Below are positions 53,975 through 63,615 of a DNA stretch of 64,000 nt, piece after piece; the first letter of the stretch is position 1; each line of letters opens with the position of its first letter. Source of the DNA: CAZCCV01 sp964497515 (lineage in GTDB: Bacteria; Armatimonadota; UBA5829; DTLH01); the NCBI GenBank assembly GCA_964497515.1, contig CAZCCV010000001.1, forward strand, positions 109,889 through 173,888. Direction: 5' to 3'. The position numbers and the translations under genes are program-made. The notes under the pieces were generated by a model that made no database searches, was not told the DNA's origin, and saw only the letters and a list, made by a program, of their open reading frames with translations.

Positions 53975-54853
53975 CTAATTAGACTCCTTAATAGGAGTTC
54001 GATCCACCTTCTTTTTGAGTGGTTTGATAACTTCGGATGGTACATTGGAGAAGAATTCATAACCCGTCAGGCGTTCAACTTCCTCTACCGACACGCGATA
54101 TTTGAACCAGTCTTTCTTGCTTACAGACATTGTGTTCGGCATTATAACGGCGATAAGTCTCGTTTTACTGTTGACTCTAGCTATATCATCGTGAGAAGCT
54201 CCATCCAGCACCATAATGACTTTCCAGCATTTCGATGGCACAACGACAGTATTCTTGCGTCCAATGATGCTTCTCTTTCCATTTTTGCCACTTCCACCTT
54301 TTCCAGATGGGCCGCTGATAATGTACAGCACCTTATCATCCCGTGCAAGGTCGCGACAGTACGACTCCAGTCGCTCCCAAGTTCTCTGGTTCAGATCGGG
54401 CGATTGAGGCACAATGTTGCTCATTACGAAGGTGGATTGGCTCATATTGGGGTCAGCCGTTCTATCGCCGTGTGGGCACATATGACCGCGATCAAATCCA
54501 CTGTCGGCATAATCGCTTGGCATCACCTGTAGATAATCCGGGAGCTGTGAATCCGGGTGGAATTGGCCTCTTTCAGCAACGCCTAAACCCTCTTTTGTTA
54601 GACGCCAGCTCACCCAGTTAGGACGCCCTTCTCTGCCATTGTACGAGAGCACAAAGTGTCTGTGGCAAACGAGAAGGTTGTTCTCTTCGAAAAACCCAGC
54701 AGTTGCATTGCTGGGGTTTCCCATCAGCAAGTGAGGACTTGTATCAGCAGCTCTGTCCGGCAGGCAACCGCCTGTCAATATAGTAAAAGAGAGCACCAGC
54801 AGAGCCAATTCAATTCTTGCTAATAGCCGGTTATATCTGGTGTCATTAGTCAT
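53975..54853 (-). CDS. nucA: DNA/RNA non-specific endonuclease, NucA type, lipoprotein
   Basis: A 292-residue secreted nuclease of the beta-beta-alpha-metal group. The N-terminus has a hydrophobic stretch and the lipobox LTGGC (Cys30). The active site is DRGH (121-124, His124 general base), with the metal-binding Asn155 and Glu163 in SPDLNQRTWERLE. The core PSDYADSGFDRGHMCPHGDR is typical. The mature enzyme would degrade DNA and RNA outside the cytoplasm. Directly downstream is the NuiA-type inhibitor gene, as expected for a cognate pair. Confidence 0.94.
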   Translation of the reverse strand: MTNDTRYNRLLARIELALLVLSFTILTGGCLPDRAADTSPHLLMGNPSNATAGFFEENNLLVCHRHFVLSYNGREGRPNWVSWRLTKEGLGVAERGQFHPDSQLPDYLQVMPSDYADSGFDRGHMCPHGDRTADPNMSQSTFVMSNIVPQSPDLNQRTWERLESYCRDLARDDKVLYIISGPSGKGGSGKNGKRSIIGRKNTVVVPSKCWKVIMVLDGASHDDIARVNSKTRLIAVIMPNTMSVSKKDWFKYRVSVEEVERLTGYEFFSNVPSEVIKPLKKKVDRTPIKESN

Positions 54854-54954
54854 CGTGGGGCACCCTCTGATTCGGTGTTTCTATTTTTCGATAGGTTCTA
54901 TGTCACTTAGGGTTAATCCTTCTAAGCGATATGCACATTCTGTGTGTTTGACCA

Positions 54955-54984
54955 TTGTCGCCAGGCAGTCGCCCGTGGTAGAAT
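54955..54984 (+). promoter_or_regulatory. Possible promoter of the asr operon
   Basis: TTGTCG (54955-54960) and TAGAAT (54979-54984) are 18 bases apart, some 70 bases before the asrA start. Both elements are imperfect. Confidence 0.45.
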
Positions 54985-55053
54985 CTACCAGCGGACACCG
55001 AGCTCATATTATAAGGTGTTGTGCAACTACGGCAGGGGAAGGAGCTTGCGTAC

Positions 55054-56100
55054 TTGGACAGTAAGCCGACTTCGGTGAGGCTCAATCTTAATCAGTTCGA
55101 CGAGACTCTAAAAGCACTAGCAGCAAATTACCGAGCATATGCGCCTGTGAGACTTGCAGGCAGAGGGCGATTCTCAGATTCAGACTCTATTCGATATGCT
55201 GAAATTCACTCCGTCAATCAGATAGTCACCAGTGAGAAATCTCACTTTTCTCCCAAAGAGATAGTCTTTCCAATTACCCAAACACTGTTCTACCTAGCAG
55301 AATCCGGTTATCAAGAGCCATCGGTTGACGACCATGGCATTATCATATTTCTTCGATCCTGTGATATACACGCTATGAAGAGACTTGATACGATGTTCCT
55401 GGAAAATGGTGACAGGAAAGACACCTACTACGAGAAACTGCGCTCCAGTGTAAAATTCGTGCTTCTGGAATGCAGAGAGAGCTTTGAGAACTGTTTTTGC
55501 GTATCAATGGGTACTAATACCACCGACGAATACGCTATGGCGGTGCGGATTGGCGAAGATGAAGTTTTTGCACAGATTCGCGATAGTGTCTTTCTAAATG
55601 CACTGCCCGCTTCTGTAGAAGGCGTCGAGTTCAGCCCAAGTTTCGTAGCTTCAAACGAGGTATCCGTCAATCTTCCTGAAAAGGAAGTGCTGACAAGAGC
55701 TATTCGCGAAAACGCGTTCTTCGACCACTCAATGTGGGACGATTATACCAATCGGTGCATTGCCTGCGGAAGATGCAACACTCATTGCCCAACTTGCTCC
55801 TGTTTTACGACTTACGACATCCATTACGATGACAATCCAAACAGTGGCGAACGTCGCAGAGTATGGGCGTCGTGCCATATAGATCGTTTCACAGATATGG
55901 CTGGTGGGTGCTATTACCGCGAAGACAACGGTTCCAGAATGCGATTCAAGACGATGCACAAGGTGTACGACTACTATCTGCGGTTTGGTGAGCATATGTG
56001 TGTTGGGTGTGGTCGGTGTGACGACGCTTGCCCAGAGTTCATATCATACTCTAACTGTATAAATCTGGTGAGCGCAGCGCTGGAGGAGGGTTCCCGATGA
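55054..56100 (+). CDS. asrA: Anaerobic sulfite reductase subunit A
   Basis: A 348-residue iron-sulfur electron-transfer subunit of the siroheme sulfite reductase. The TTG at 55054 has AAGGAG nine bases upstream; a GTG at 55021 is possible. The AsrA start NYRAYAPVRLAGRGRFSD is present. Two ferredoxin-type clusters appear near the end: CIACGRCNTHCPTC and CVGCGRCDDACPEF. It overlaps asrB by four bases, first gene of asrABC. Confidence 0.95.
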   Translation: MDSKPTSVRLNLNQFDETLKALAANYRAYAPVRLAGRGRFSDSDSIRYAEIHSVNQIVTSEKSHFSPKEIVFPITQTLFYLAESGYQEPSVDDHGIIIFLRSCDIHAMKRLDTMFLENGDRKDTYYEKLRSSVKFVLLECRESFENCFCVSMGTNTTDEYAMAVRIGEDEVFAQIRDSVFLNALPASVEGVEFSPSFVASNEVSVNLPEKEVLTRAIRENAFFDHSMWDDYTNRCIACGRCNTHCPTCSCFTTYDIHYDDNPNSGERRRVWASCHIDRFTDMAGGCYYREDNGSRMRFKTMHKVYDYYLRFGEHMCVGCGRCDDACPEFISYSNCINLVSAALEEGSR

Positions 56101-56891
56101 CTTCCAGCTACTATATCCCGATTCCGGCGAAGATACTAAATATCACACGGGAGACCGCCATCGACTATACCTACCGTCTCGAATGGCCTGTTCAACCCGA
56201 GCCAGGGCAGTTTTTTGAGGTTTCTGTTCCACGTTTCGGGGAAGCGCCATTTTCAATTAGTGGATTCGGTGATGGTTACCTCGATATGACTATTCGTAAC
56301 GTGGGCCAGGTAACCAGCGCCATATTCGACATGCAGGTTGGGGATTTGCTATATCTGCGCGGCCCTTACGGCCACGGGTTTCAGATGAGGCAGTATATGG
56401 GCAAGAGCCTGATAATTGCTGCTGGTGGCACTGGCCTTGCACCCGTCAAACCAGTTATCAACTACTTTACCTCGCATTTGGACGAAATCAGGCGATTCGA
56501 TGTTCTGCTCGGATTCAAATCGCCCGACGACATACTCTTCAGCGACGAAATCGAGCATTGGTCGAAGAAGACCAATGTCCAGGTAACGGTAGACCTGACC
56601 GCCGAGTGCTGGAGTGGGAATGTAGGGCTCATTACCGAATTGATCAAAGATATCGAGATCGCTGATCCAGGCAACACTGAAGCGATAGTCGTAGGGCCTC
56701 CGCTTATGATGAAATATTCTGTTCTTGGTTTTCAACAGCGAGGACTTACGAGTGAGCAGATAACCCTGTCTCTCGAACGCAGAATGTCGTGCGGTGTCGG
56801 AAAATGCGGACACTGCAAGATTATGGATAATTATGTATGTCTGGACGGGCCGGTATTCAATTACGCTCAGGCTCAGTGGCTTATTGATTGA
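56097..56891 (+). CDS. asrB: Anaerobic sulfite reductase subunit B
   Basis: A 264-residue flavoprotein that passes electrons from NAD(P)H to the reductase. An N-terminal FAD-binding barrel (PGQFFEVSVPRFGEAPFSISG) is followed by the nucleotide-binding part with IIAAGGTGLAPVKPVI. The C-terminal 2Fe-2S site has the cysteines MSCGVGKCGHCKI and YVCLDGPVF. Length and order fit AsrB and its dihydroorotate-dehydrogenase electron-transfer relatives; context fixes it as AsrB. Confidence 0.95.
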   Translation: MTSSYYIPIPAKILNITRETAIDYTYRLEWPVQPEPGQFFEVSVPRFGEAPFSISGFGDGYLDMTIRNVGQVTSAIFDMQVGDLLYLRGPYGHGFQMRQYMGKSLIIAAGGTGLAPVKPVINYFTSHLDEIRRFDVLLGFKSPDDILFSDEIEHWSKKTNVQVTVDLTAECWSGNVGLITELIKDIEIADPGNTEAIVVGPPLMMKYSVLGFQQRGLTSEQITLSLERRMSCGVGKCGHCKIMDNYVCLDGPVFNYAQAQWLID

Positions 56892-56903
56892 GGGAGTATA
56901 CCT

Positions 56904-57908
56904 TTGGGGCTGGATCTGAACACCAAAGCAATTATTCGTAACGCTTATCGCACAACTTCCGACCGAAACTGCACGTGTCTGCGCATTCGAGTGCCTGGTG
57001 GTCACATTGCCGCGCACCTGCTGACGGTCGTACAAAGAATTGCCGAAGAGTATGGCAATGGAACGGTTCACATTACAACTCGCCAAGGGTTTGAAGTGCC
57101 TGGTATTCCCTACGAGAGTATGCCCGAAGTAAATAGACTGCTCTCTCCGTTGATCAAAAACCTCGAAGTTGCGATCGGTCTTGATTGGGGCGATTTAGAG
57201 TCGGGGTATCCTGCTGCAGGTACGCGAAACATTTCGGCGTGTATCGGTAATCGCGTCTGCCAATTCGCAAACTACGACACTACCGCACTTGCCGCCAAAA
57301 TCGAGCGCACTGTCTTCCCCAACCACTACCACGTAAAAGTGGCGGCTACGGGATGTCCGAACGACTGCATCAAAGCCCATATGCAGGACTTCGGTATCAT
57401 AGGGCAAGCGTTAGTTGAGATCGACAGCAGTCGGTGCATTGGATGCGAAGCGTGCATAATCAATTGCAGAAAACGGGTTACGGGAGCTCTCAGGCTGCAC
57501 AATCAGAAGGCTGTGAGGGATGAGCGGCGCTGTATTGGTTGCGGCGAATGCGTTCTGAAGTGTCCGACGGGCGCTTGGACCCGCAATCCCGATAAGTATT
57601 TCCGTTTGGTGGTGCTGGGGCGCACTGGAAAGAAGAACCCGCGGCTTGCTGCGACTTTCGTCGAGTGGACCACCGAAGAAGCCATACTCAAGATAATCCA
57701 CAATGCCTACAAGTTCATCGACGAGCATATCGACAGATCTCTACCCAAGGAGCATTTGGGGTATATAGTCGACCGAGCGGGCTATCCAGCATTCCATAAG
57801 GCAGTGCTCGAAGGTGTGGACTTAGGGCCAAGGGCTCGCGTTGCCGAGACCCTGCAGTTTGTCGGCTACTGGTACGAGAGGGATACTGGTTTAACGGCAC
57901 CTCCCTAA
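56904..57908 (+). CDS. asrC: Anaerobic sulfite reductase subunit C (siroheme subunit)
   Basis: A 334-residue siroheme/4Fe-4S enzyme that reduces sulfite to sulfide. The siroheme-proximal cluster ligands lie in CIGNRVCQFANYDT and AATGCPNDCIKAH. Two ferredoxin-like clusters, CIGCEACIINCRK and CIGCGECVLKCPTG, follow. The TTG start has GGGAG upstream. This is the terminal gene of the operon. The enzyme type works anaerobically and may serve assimilation or respiration. Confidence 0.95.
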   Translation: MGLDLNTKAIIRNAYRTTSDRNCTCLRIRVPGGHIAAHLLTVVQRIAEEYGNGTVHITTRQGFEVPGIPYESMPEVNRLLSPLIKNLEVAIGLDWGDLESGYPAAGTRNISACIGNRVCQFANYDTTALAAKIERTVFPNHYHVKVAATGCPNDCIKAHMQDFGIIGQALVEIDSSRCIGCEACIINCRKRVTGALRLHNQKAVRDERRCIGCGECVLKCPTGAWTRNPDKYFRLVVLGRTGKKNPRLAATFVEWTTEEAILKIIHNAYKFIDEHIDRSLPKEHLGYIVDRAGYPAFHKAVLEGVDLGPRARVAETLQFVGYWYERDTGLTAPP

Positions 57909-57970
57909 TACTAATCACTTCGTAACCGGCAGCCTGAACATGTGAAGAACACGAGACAATGGAGGTTATT

Positions 57971-59428
57971 GTGAAGAAGAAACTGACGAACAACGCCGGC
58001 GCTCCGATCGTAGACAATCAGAACTCGATGACTGCTGGCCCACGCGGCCCAATGCTGCTACAGGATGTCTGGTATCTGGAAAAGCTGGCTCATTTCGATC
58101 GTGAGGTGATCCCAGAAAGACGCATGCACGCCAAAGGCTCCGGCGCTTTTGGCACTTTCACTGTGACTCACGATATCACGAAGTATACGAAAGCGAGTGT
58201 CTTCTCGCAGGTTGGCAAGAAGACGGATGTCTTTGCCCGTTTCTCGACAGTGGCAGGCGAACGCGGTGCGGCCGATGCAGAGCGCGACATTCGCGGGTTT
58301 GCCCTTAAGTTCTATACCGATCAGGGGAACTGGGATCTTGTCGGCAACAACACCCCGGTGTTCTTCCTGCGTGACCCACTCAAGTTTCCGGATTTGAATC
58401 ACGTTGTAAAGAGGGATCCTCGAACCAACTTGCGAAGTGCCAAGAACAACTGGGACTTCTGGACACTGCTGCCTGAGGCGCTACATCAGGTTACCATACT
58501 GATGAGCGACAGAGGCATTCCGTATTCATACCGCCATATGCACGGTTTCGGAAGCCACACGTTCAGTTTCATCAACGCGAAGAACGAGCGGTGCTGGGTG
58601 AAGTTCCACCTTGTGACTCAACAGGGAATCCGGAATCTCACTGATTGCGAAGCAGAAGCCATAGTAGGCAAGGATCGTGAGAGCCACCAGCGTGATCTCC
58701 TCGAAGCAATAGATAGGGGTGACTTCCCACGGTGGACGATGTTCGTGCAGATTATGCCCGAATCAGATGCCAAAAACTACAAGTTCCATCCCTTCGACCT
58801 TACCAAAGTCTGGCTGCATAGTGATTATCCACTGATGGAGTTGGGTGTTCTCGAGCTCAATCGAAACCCGGAGAATTACTTTGCCGATGTAGAGCAGTCT
58901 GCTTTCAACCCGGCAAATATTGTCCCCGGGATCGGATTCTCACCCGACAAGATGCTTCAGGGTCGATTGTTCTCTTATGGTGATGCGCAGCGCTATCGCT
59001 TGGGCGTCAATCACCATCTGATTCCGGTGAATGCTTCTCGTTGTCCAAACGTTCACAACTACCATCGCGATGGGCAGATGAGAGTTGATGGCAACTTCGG
59101 CGCCACACTTGGTTACGAACCAAACAGCTACGGTGAGTGGCAGGAGCAGCCGGAGTACAAAGAGCCTCCTCTGGAGCTGGATGGCGCAGCAGACCACTGG
59201 AACTTCAGAGAAGACGATGATGACTACTATACCCAGCCGGCTATGCTTTTCCGAATAATGACCCCGGAACAGAAGTCCGCTCTCTATGGCAACACAGCCC
59301 GAGCGATGGGGGATGCACCGGATGAAATCAAGATTCGGCACATTGGCAACTGTATGAAGGCTGATCCTGAGTATGGCAAGGGTGTAGCCGAGGCGATGGG
59401 AATCTCACTCGATCGTGTTCCGAAGTAA
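57971..59428 (+). CDS. katA: Haem catalase (monofunctional, small-subunit type)
   Basis: A 485-residue catalase that disproportionates hydrogen peroxide. The distal His is in [14 protein letters not shown], the Asn in [12 protein letters not shown] and the haem-ligand Tyr in [14 protein letters not shown]. The GTG at 57971 has GGAGG five bases upstream; that ribosome site lies within an in-frame ATG at 57959. The length is that of the small-subunit clade. It sits directly after the oxygen-sensitive sulfite reductase operon, with its own probable leader. Confidence 0.96.
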   Translation: MKKKLTNNAGAPIVDNQNSMTAGPRGPMLLQDVWYLEKLAHFDREVIPERRMHAKGSGAFGTFTVTHDITKYTKASVFSQVGKKTDVFARFSTVAGERGAADAERDIRGFALKFYTDQGNWDLVGNNTPVFFLRDPLKFPDLNHVVKRDPRTNLRSAKNNWDFWTLLPEALHQVTILMSDRGIPYSYRHMHGFGSHTFSFINAKNERCWVKFHLVTQQGIRNLTDCEAEAIVGKDRESHQRDLLEAIDRGDFPRWTMFVQIMPESDAKNYKFHPFDLTKVWLHSDYPLMELGVLELNRNPENYFADVEQSAFNPANIVPGIGFSPDKMLQGRLFSYGDAQRYRLGVNHHLIPVNASRCPNVHNYHRDGQMRVDGNFGATLGYEPNSYGEWQEQPEYKEPPLELDGAADHWNFREDDDDYYTQPAMLFRIMTPEQKSALYGNTARAMGDAPDEIKIRHIGNCMKADPEYGKGVAEAMGISLDRVPK

Positions 59429-59443
59429 CTCAAAAAAGAGGTT

Positions 59444-59471
59444 TTGTCGTCTGTTTGTCTAATTATATAAT
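59444..59471 (+). promoter_or_regulatory. Possible promoter before the aldolase gene
   Basis: TTGTCG (59444-59449) and a perfect TATAAT (59466-59471) are 16 bases apart. It lies after katA and precedes the hairpin at 59491-59529. Confidence 0.5.
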
Positions 59472-59490
59472 CTCGGGTAGTGTTTACTGG

Positions 59491-59529
59491 AAGCCCTGAG
59501 CATCGACTTTGGGTTATCACTCAGGGCTT
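59491..59529 (+). terminator. Hairpin between katA and the sugar operon
   Basis: AAGCCCTGAG (59491-59500) pairs perfectly with CTCAGGGCTT (59520-59529) around a 19-base loop. A run of Ts is lacking. It may be a weak terminator of katA or, because it is downstream of the TATAAT, an attenuator in the next transcript. Confidence 0.5.
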
Positions 59530-59603
59530 GCCCTTATGCGCGCCCGCGGCTCGAAGAGTTTATGGGCTTCGGAGTATACAAAGGACTATCTGGCTGTACA
59601 GTT

Positions 59604-60536
59604 ATGACATTAAAGCACCCAATAAAGCTAAAAGAACTGATGAGCGCAGCTGCATCTGCGGGAATAGTGGTTCCAGCGTTCAATATTCCTTATCTGCCGA
59701 TGGCGCGCGCCGTCGCAGAAGCAATGGAGGCACATAACGCTTTCGCGCTTATGGAAGTGGCAAGGCTCGAGATTAAGAAGTTTGAATCGAAGAGTTTCAG
59801 AGCAGTTGCCGATGAATACCGCAAGTATGCCAATCCGGCTTACGTAAGTCTGCACCAGGATCATATTCCAGTCATCGACGAGGACGGCATTAGAGTCGAC
59901 TGGAGAGCAGATATTCAAGAAGGTATCGACGCCGGGTACAATTCGGTGATGATCGATGGTTCTCGGCTGCCTTTCGAAGAGAATATGGCGGTCGTAGCCG
60001 AAGTCGTCAGTATGGCACACCCGCACGGAGTGCTGGTAGAAGCTGAACTCGGCTCTGTTTTTGGTCACGAGTCTGGCCCAATGCCTCCATACGAAGAGCT
60101 TTTTGCATCAAAGGCAGGGTTTACCATTCCAGAGCAGGCGAAAGAATTCGTCGAAAAGACTGGCGTCGACTGGCTTTCTGTTTCTGTGGGATCTGTTCAC
60201 GGCGCTATTTCTGGAGCAGCGAAGAGTCAGGCGAAAGTGCAGGCTATGCTGGATATTGAGCATCTCCGCCGACTCTGGGATGCAACTGGAATCCCGCTCG
60301 TGTTGCACGGAGGTTCGGGGATTCAGCAGAGCTACATTGACGACGCAATCAAGAATGGAATAGCGAAAATTAACATTGGCACCGACATCCGTCAGCCGTA
60401 CGAGCGCACACTGGCCGAAACCGGCAGTGTCGAGGCTGCACAGGCTGCTGTAAGCGAAAAAGTCGGGCAGATTATTACAAACGTATTCAGTATCGCAGAT
60501 TCAGCAATGAAGCTTCACAGAGCAGTCGGAGACTGA
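59604..60536 (+). CDS. Class II aldolase, FbaA/GatY-like
   Basis: A 310-residue zinc-dependent ketose-bisphosphate aldolase. It starts LKHPIKLKELMSAA, with a proper VVPAFNI strand, and carries the metal ligands in LHQDHI, AELG, VGSVHG and LVLHGGSGI. Substrate residues NIGTDIR follow. The start at 59604 fits the usual family N-terminus; an ATG at 59562 is also open. It is the first gene of a three-gene sugar operon. Fructose-1,6-bisphosphate aldolase and a 6-deoxy or tagatose-type enzyme are equally possible; context favours the latter. Confidence 0.87.
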   Translation: MTLKHPIKLKELMSAAASAGIVVPAFNIPYLPMARAVAEAMEAHNAFALMEVARLEIKKFESKSFRAVADEYRKYANPAYVSLHQDHIPVIDEDGIRVDWRADIQEGIDAGYNSVMIDGSRLPFEENMAVVAEVVSMAHPHGVLVEAELGSVFGHESGPMPPYEELFASKAGFTIPEQAKEFVEKTGVDWLSVSVGSVHGAISGAAKSQAKVQAMLDIEHLRRLWDATGIPLVLHGGSGIQQSYIDDAIKNGIAKINIGTDIRQPYERTLAETGSVEAAQAAVSEKVGQIITNVFSIADSAMKLHRAVGD

Positions 60537-60595
60537 CTGCAAAAAATCTACGAGGCTGCAAATGATTCCTCGCAGCGGGGAAAGGCCAGCTACGA

Positions 60596-62122
60596 ATGAG
60601 TCTAATGGGAGTTGATATCGGCACCACAGGAATAAAGGCTGTGGTTTTCGACGATAGTGGCAAGCAACTCGCTCTTGCCTATGAAGAATATAGACTGCAG
60701 TTCCCTTTTCCTGGGGCTGCAGAACTAAATACTAAGGAAGTACTGCAGGCGGCGAAGAGAGTAATTGCTAAGGCCGCTGGTGAAGTCAGGCCGAAAGACC
60801 CTGTAAAGGCAATCGGACTGGCTTCTCAGGGAGAGGCCTTCAGTCCGTTTACATCAGATGGCGAGGTCATCGGAAACGCGATGGTCTCCTCTGATACTCG
60901 AGCAGAATCGTACGTGAGTGGATGGAAGAAGCTCTCTGCCGAGCGGTTGTATCAGATAGCCGGCCACACGCCGTATGCAATGTATTCGCTGTACAAGCTG
61001 CTTTGGTTGAAGGAGAATCAACCAGACGTTTGGCGGAGAACCTGGAAGTTCCTGTTCTTTGGCGACATTATTGCGTGGATGCTTACCGGTGAGACCAAGA
61101 CTGATTATTCACTCGCTGCGCGCTCTATGCTATTCGATGTGAAGTCGCTCACGTGGTCGGACGAAGTGCTCTCAGCACTCGAGCTCGACCCGGCGAAGCT
61201 GCCAACGCCTGCTCAGAGTGGAACTGCAGCAGGGGTGGTTCTGGGAGACGTGGCAGAGGAACTCGGGCTGGAGCCTGGCGTTATAGTTGCACTAGGTGGG
61301 CACGACCAGCCAGTGGGGGCATTGGGTTGTGGTGGAGCAGTCGCCGGTAAGGCGGCTTATTCCATTGGCACGGTGGAATGTATCTGCCCGTCGGTGGATC
61401 ACCTTATCCTTACGTCCGCACTGATGAAAGCGAATCTGGCGATGTATCCTCACGTTCTGCCTGAGACATACACCACCGTGGCTTTTAATCTCACAGGTGG
61501 AGGCGCGCTCAAATGGCTCCGTGACAACATCGCACTCACCGAAGCCACCGAAGCGAAAGCCAGGGGGGAAGACCCTTACGATCGCATAACTGCTGCCGCA
61601 TCGAAGGAGCCTGCAGATGTGATTCTGGTGCCGCATTTTGGTCCGACGGGAACACCGCACTTCGACGCTTTCGGTGCAGGGACACTGTTTGGAATTAAGT
61701 TCTCTACTACCAGGGCAGAGATCATCCGTGCGTTTCTCGAAGGTATAACGTACGAGATGAAGTGGAACCTTTCGATACTTGAAGATGCTGGGTTCCGTCT
61801 GGAAGAGCTCCGCGTGGTTGGCGGGGGTGGAAAGAGCGCGGTATGGATGCAGATAAAATCCGATGTGCTCGGCATTCCGCTCACTACTATGCAGGTAACC
61901 GAAGGCACTTGCATGGGCGCAGCCATACTTGCCGGAGCAGCCGCAGGGGCATTGGACCCCGCCGTGGCCAGCTCCGAGTGGGCAAAACCAATTCGCACTT
62001 TTACACCGAGATCCGAGTACGCACCAGTGTACGAAGAACGGTTTACTATATACAAAGAGATCTACAATTCGCTAAGCGCTGCAAGGCGCATGTTGCATCT
62101 GGAAACTAGAAAAGGAGAGTAG
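60596..62122 (+). CDS. FGGY-family carbohydrate kinase (xylulokinase-like)
   Basis: A 508-residue ATP-dependent sugar kinase. The N-terminal phosphate loop is GVDIGTTGIKAVVFD. A mid-protein GGHDQPVGALGCG matches xylulokinase and relatives, and the C-terminal ATPase part has RVVGGGGKSAVWMQIKSDVLGIP. It likely phosphorylates the ketose made by the following isomerase-like protein. The ATG follows an AAAGG some way upstream. The stop overlaps the next open frame (GTG at 62122). Confidence 0.9.
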   Translation: MSLMGVDIGTTGIKAVVFDDSGKQLALAYEEYRLQFPFPGAAELNTKEVLQAAKRVIAKAAGEVRPKDPVKAIGLASQGEAFSPFTSDGEVIGNAMVSSDTRAESYVSGWKKLSAERLYQIAGHTPYAMYSLYKLLWLKENQPDVWRRTWKFLFFGDIIAWMLTGETKTDYSLAARSMLFDVKSLTWSDEVLSALELDPAKLPTPAQSGTAAGVVLGDVAEELGLEPGVIVALGGHDQPVGALGCGGAVAGKAAYSIGTVECICPSVDHLILTSALMKANLAMYPHVLPETYTTVAFNLTGGGALKWLRDNIALTEATEAKARGEDPYDRITAAASKEPADVILVPHFGPTGTPHFDAFGAGTLFGIKFSTTRAEIIRAFLEGITYEMKWNLSILEDAGFRLEELRVVGGGGKSAVWMQIKSDVLGIPLTTMQVTEGTCMGAAILAGAAAGALDPAVASSEWAKPIRTFTPRSEYAPVYEERFTIYKEIYNSLSAARRMLHLETRKGE

Positions 62123-62127
62123 TGATT

Positions 62128-63549
62128 ATGGCAAATTGTACGAAGAAATCGACATTTGCTCTCTTCTTCGGGAACAGGGGGTTCTTCCCCGGTTCGCTTA
62201 TCGCCTCGGCCAGAGAAGAGATGGTCAGCACTTTGAAGAAGCTGGGGCACGATGTACTGATAATGGATGCCGGTCTTACCAGACACGGCGCAGTCGAGAC
62301 GATCGCCGAGGGGCAGTTGTACGCCAATTGGCTTCGCGATAACGAGGGCAAGTTCGATGGAGTAATTCTGTCGCTGCCGAACTTCGGCGACGAAAATGGT
62401 GCAGTTGCTGCATTGAAGAAGGCCGATGTGCCGATTCTTGTGCAGGCCTATCCGGATGAGTTGGATCAGATGGCGCCAGAGGTTCGCAGAGACGCTTTCT
62501 GTGGCAAGATGTCTATTATGGACGTTTTCTATCAGAACGACATCAAGTATACGGCATTGAAGCCGCATACGGTGTCGCCTGCGAGTTCGAGATTCAATGA
62601 AAACATCGACCATTTCGATAGAGTCTGCCGAGTCGTGAAAGCGGTCGGAGAGATGAGAGTCGGTGCCGTCGGTGCACGATGCACACCGTTTAAGACGGTT
62701 CGAATCGATGAAGTAGCTTTGCAGCGAGCAGGTATCACCGTTGAGAGCTTCGACCTGTCCGACATATTCGGTCAGATGAAGGGTTTGGCTGCCTCATCCG
62801 CTGTATACAAAGCAAAGGCCGAGCTTCTGAAGAGCTATGCCGACGTGTCGAGAGTTAGCGAGACTTCCTTTGACAACATCGTCCGATTGGGAGTTGTGCT
62901 GGACAAGCTAGTAGAGGACTGGCAGCTTGATGCAATCGCAGTGCGCTGCTGGCTCGAAATGCAGAACCAGCTTGGAATCTCGCCTTGTCTCATAGTGAGC
63001 GAGATGAACAATCGCATGGTTCCGGCTTCTTGCGAGGTCGACGTTGGTAACGCAGTCGCTATGCACGCACTCTCTGCAGCATCTGGTAAAGTCTCTGCGT
63101 GTCTCGACTGGAACAACAACTACGAGGATGACGATGACAAGTGCATCCTCTTCCACTGTGGCCCAGTGCCTCAGGAGATGATGACCAAAAGAGGAGTTGT
63201 CACAGGTCACGCGATTCTGGACAACGATCCCAGCGTGTCTTGCTCTGATGGCTGCAATCAGGGGCGCATCAAGTCTGGTGCATTCACCTTCGGCAGCCTT
63301 ATGACCGACCAGGGCGATTTGAAATGGTATCTGGGCGAGGGCGAGTTCACAACAGATCCGATTCCAGACAACTACTTCGGATGTGCTGGTGTCGCCGAGA
63401 TTCCCGAGCTTCAGGACGTACTGATGCTTGCTGGACGAGAGGGACACAGACACCACGTTAGCACGACCTTCGGGGAGTACCTCTTCCCGATGTTCGAAGC
63501 TCTTGGTTACTATTTGGAGCATGATGTAGATGTCCCTCAGCTTACGTAG
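62128..63549 (+). CDS. L-fucose/L-arabinose isomerase-family protein
   Basis: A 473-residue sugar isomerase-like protein. The N-terminus is FALFFGNRGFFPGSLIASARE. Later segments IAVRCWLEMQNQLGISPC, MNNRMVPASCEVDVGNAVAMHALS and VSCSDGCNQGR recall the fucose isomerase-like C-terminal family whose substrates include L-fucose, D-arabinose and sulfosugars. The ATG at 62128 has GGAG ten bases upstream. It overlaps the kinase in an alternative GTG start. The exact sugar is unclear. A strong terminator follows. Confidence 0.85.
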   Translation: MANCTKKSTFALFFGNRGFFPGSLIASAREEMVSTLKKLGHDVLIMDAGLTRHGAVETIAEGQLYANWLRDNEGKFDGVILSLPNFGDENGAVAALKKADVPILVQAYPDELDQMAPEVRRDAFCGKMSIMDVFYQNDIKYTALKPHTVSPASSRFNENIDHFDRVCRVVKAVGEMRVGAVGARCTPFKTVRIDEVALQRAGITVESFDLSDIFGQMKGLAASSAVYKAKAELLKSYADVSRVSETSFDNIVRLGVVLDKLVEDWQLDAIAVRCWLEMQNQLGISPCLIVSEMNNRMVPASCEVDVGNAVAMHALSAASGKVSACLDWNNNYEDDDDKCILFHCGPVPQEMMTKRGVVTGHAILDNDPSVSCSDGCNQGRIKSGAFTFGSLMTDQGDLKWYLGEGEFTTDPIPDNYFGCAGVAEIPELQDVLMLAGREGHRHHVSTTFGEYLFPMFEALGYYLEHDVDVPQLT

Positions 63550-63581
63550 GACAGCAAACGCTCTGCTCTGAGTAATATCAG

Positions 63582-63615
63582 AAGGCCTGGTGGCAACGAG
63601 TCCGCCAGGCCTTTT
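63582..63615 (+). terminator. Intrinsic terminator of the sugar operon
   Basis: AAGGCCTGGTGG (63582-63593) pairs with CCGCCAGGCCTT (63602-63613), with one T-G wobble, around an eight-base loop. TT follows. Confidence 0.88.
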
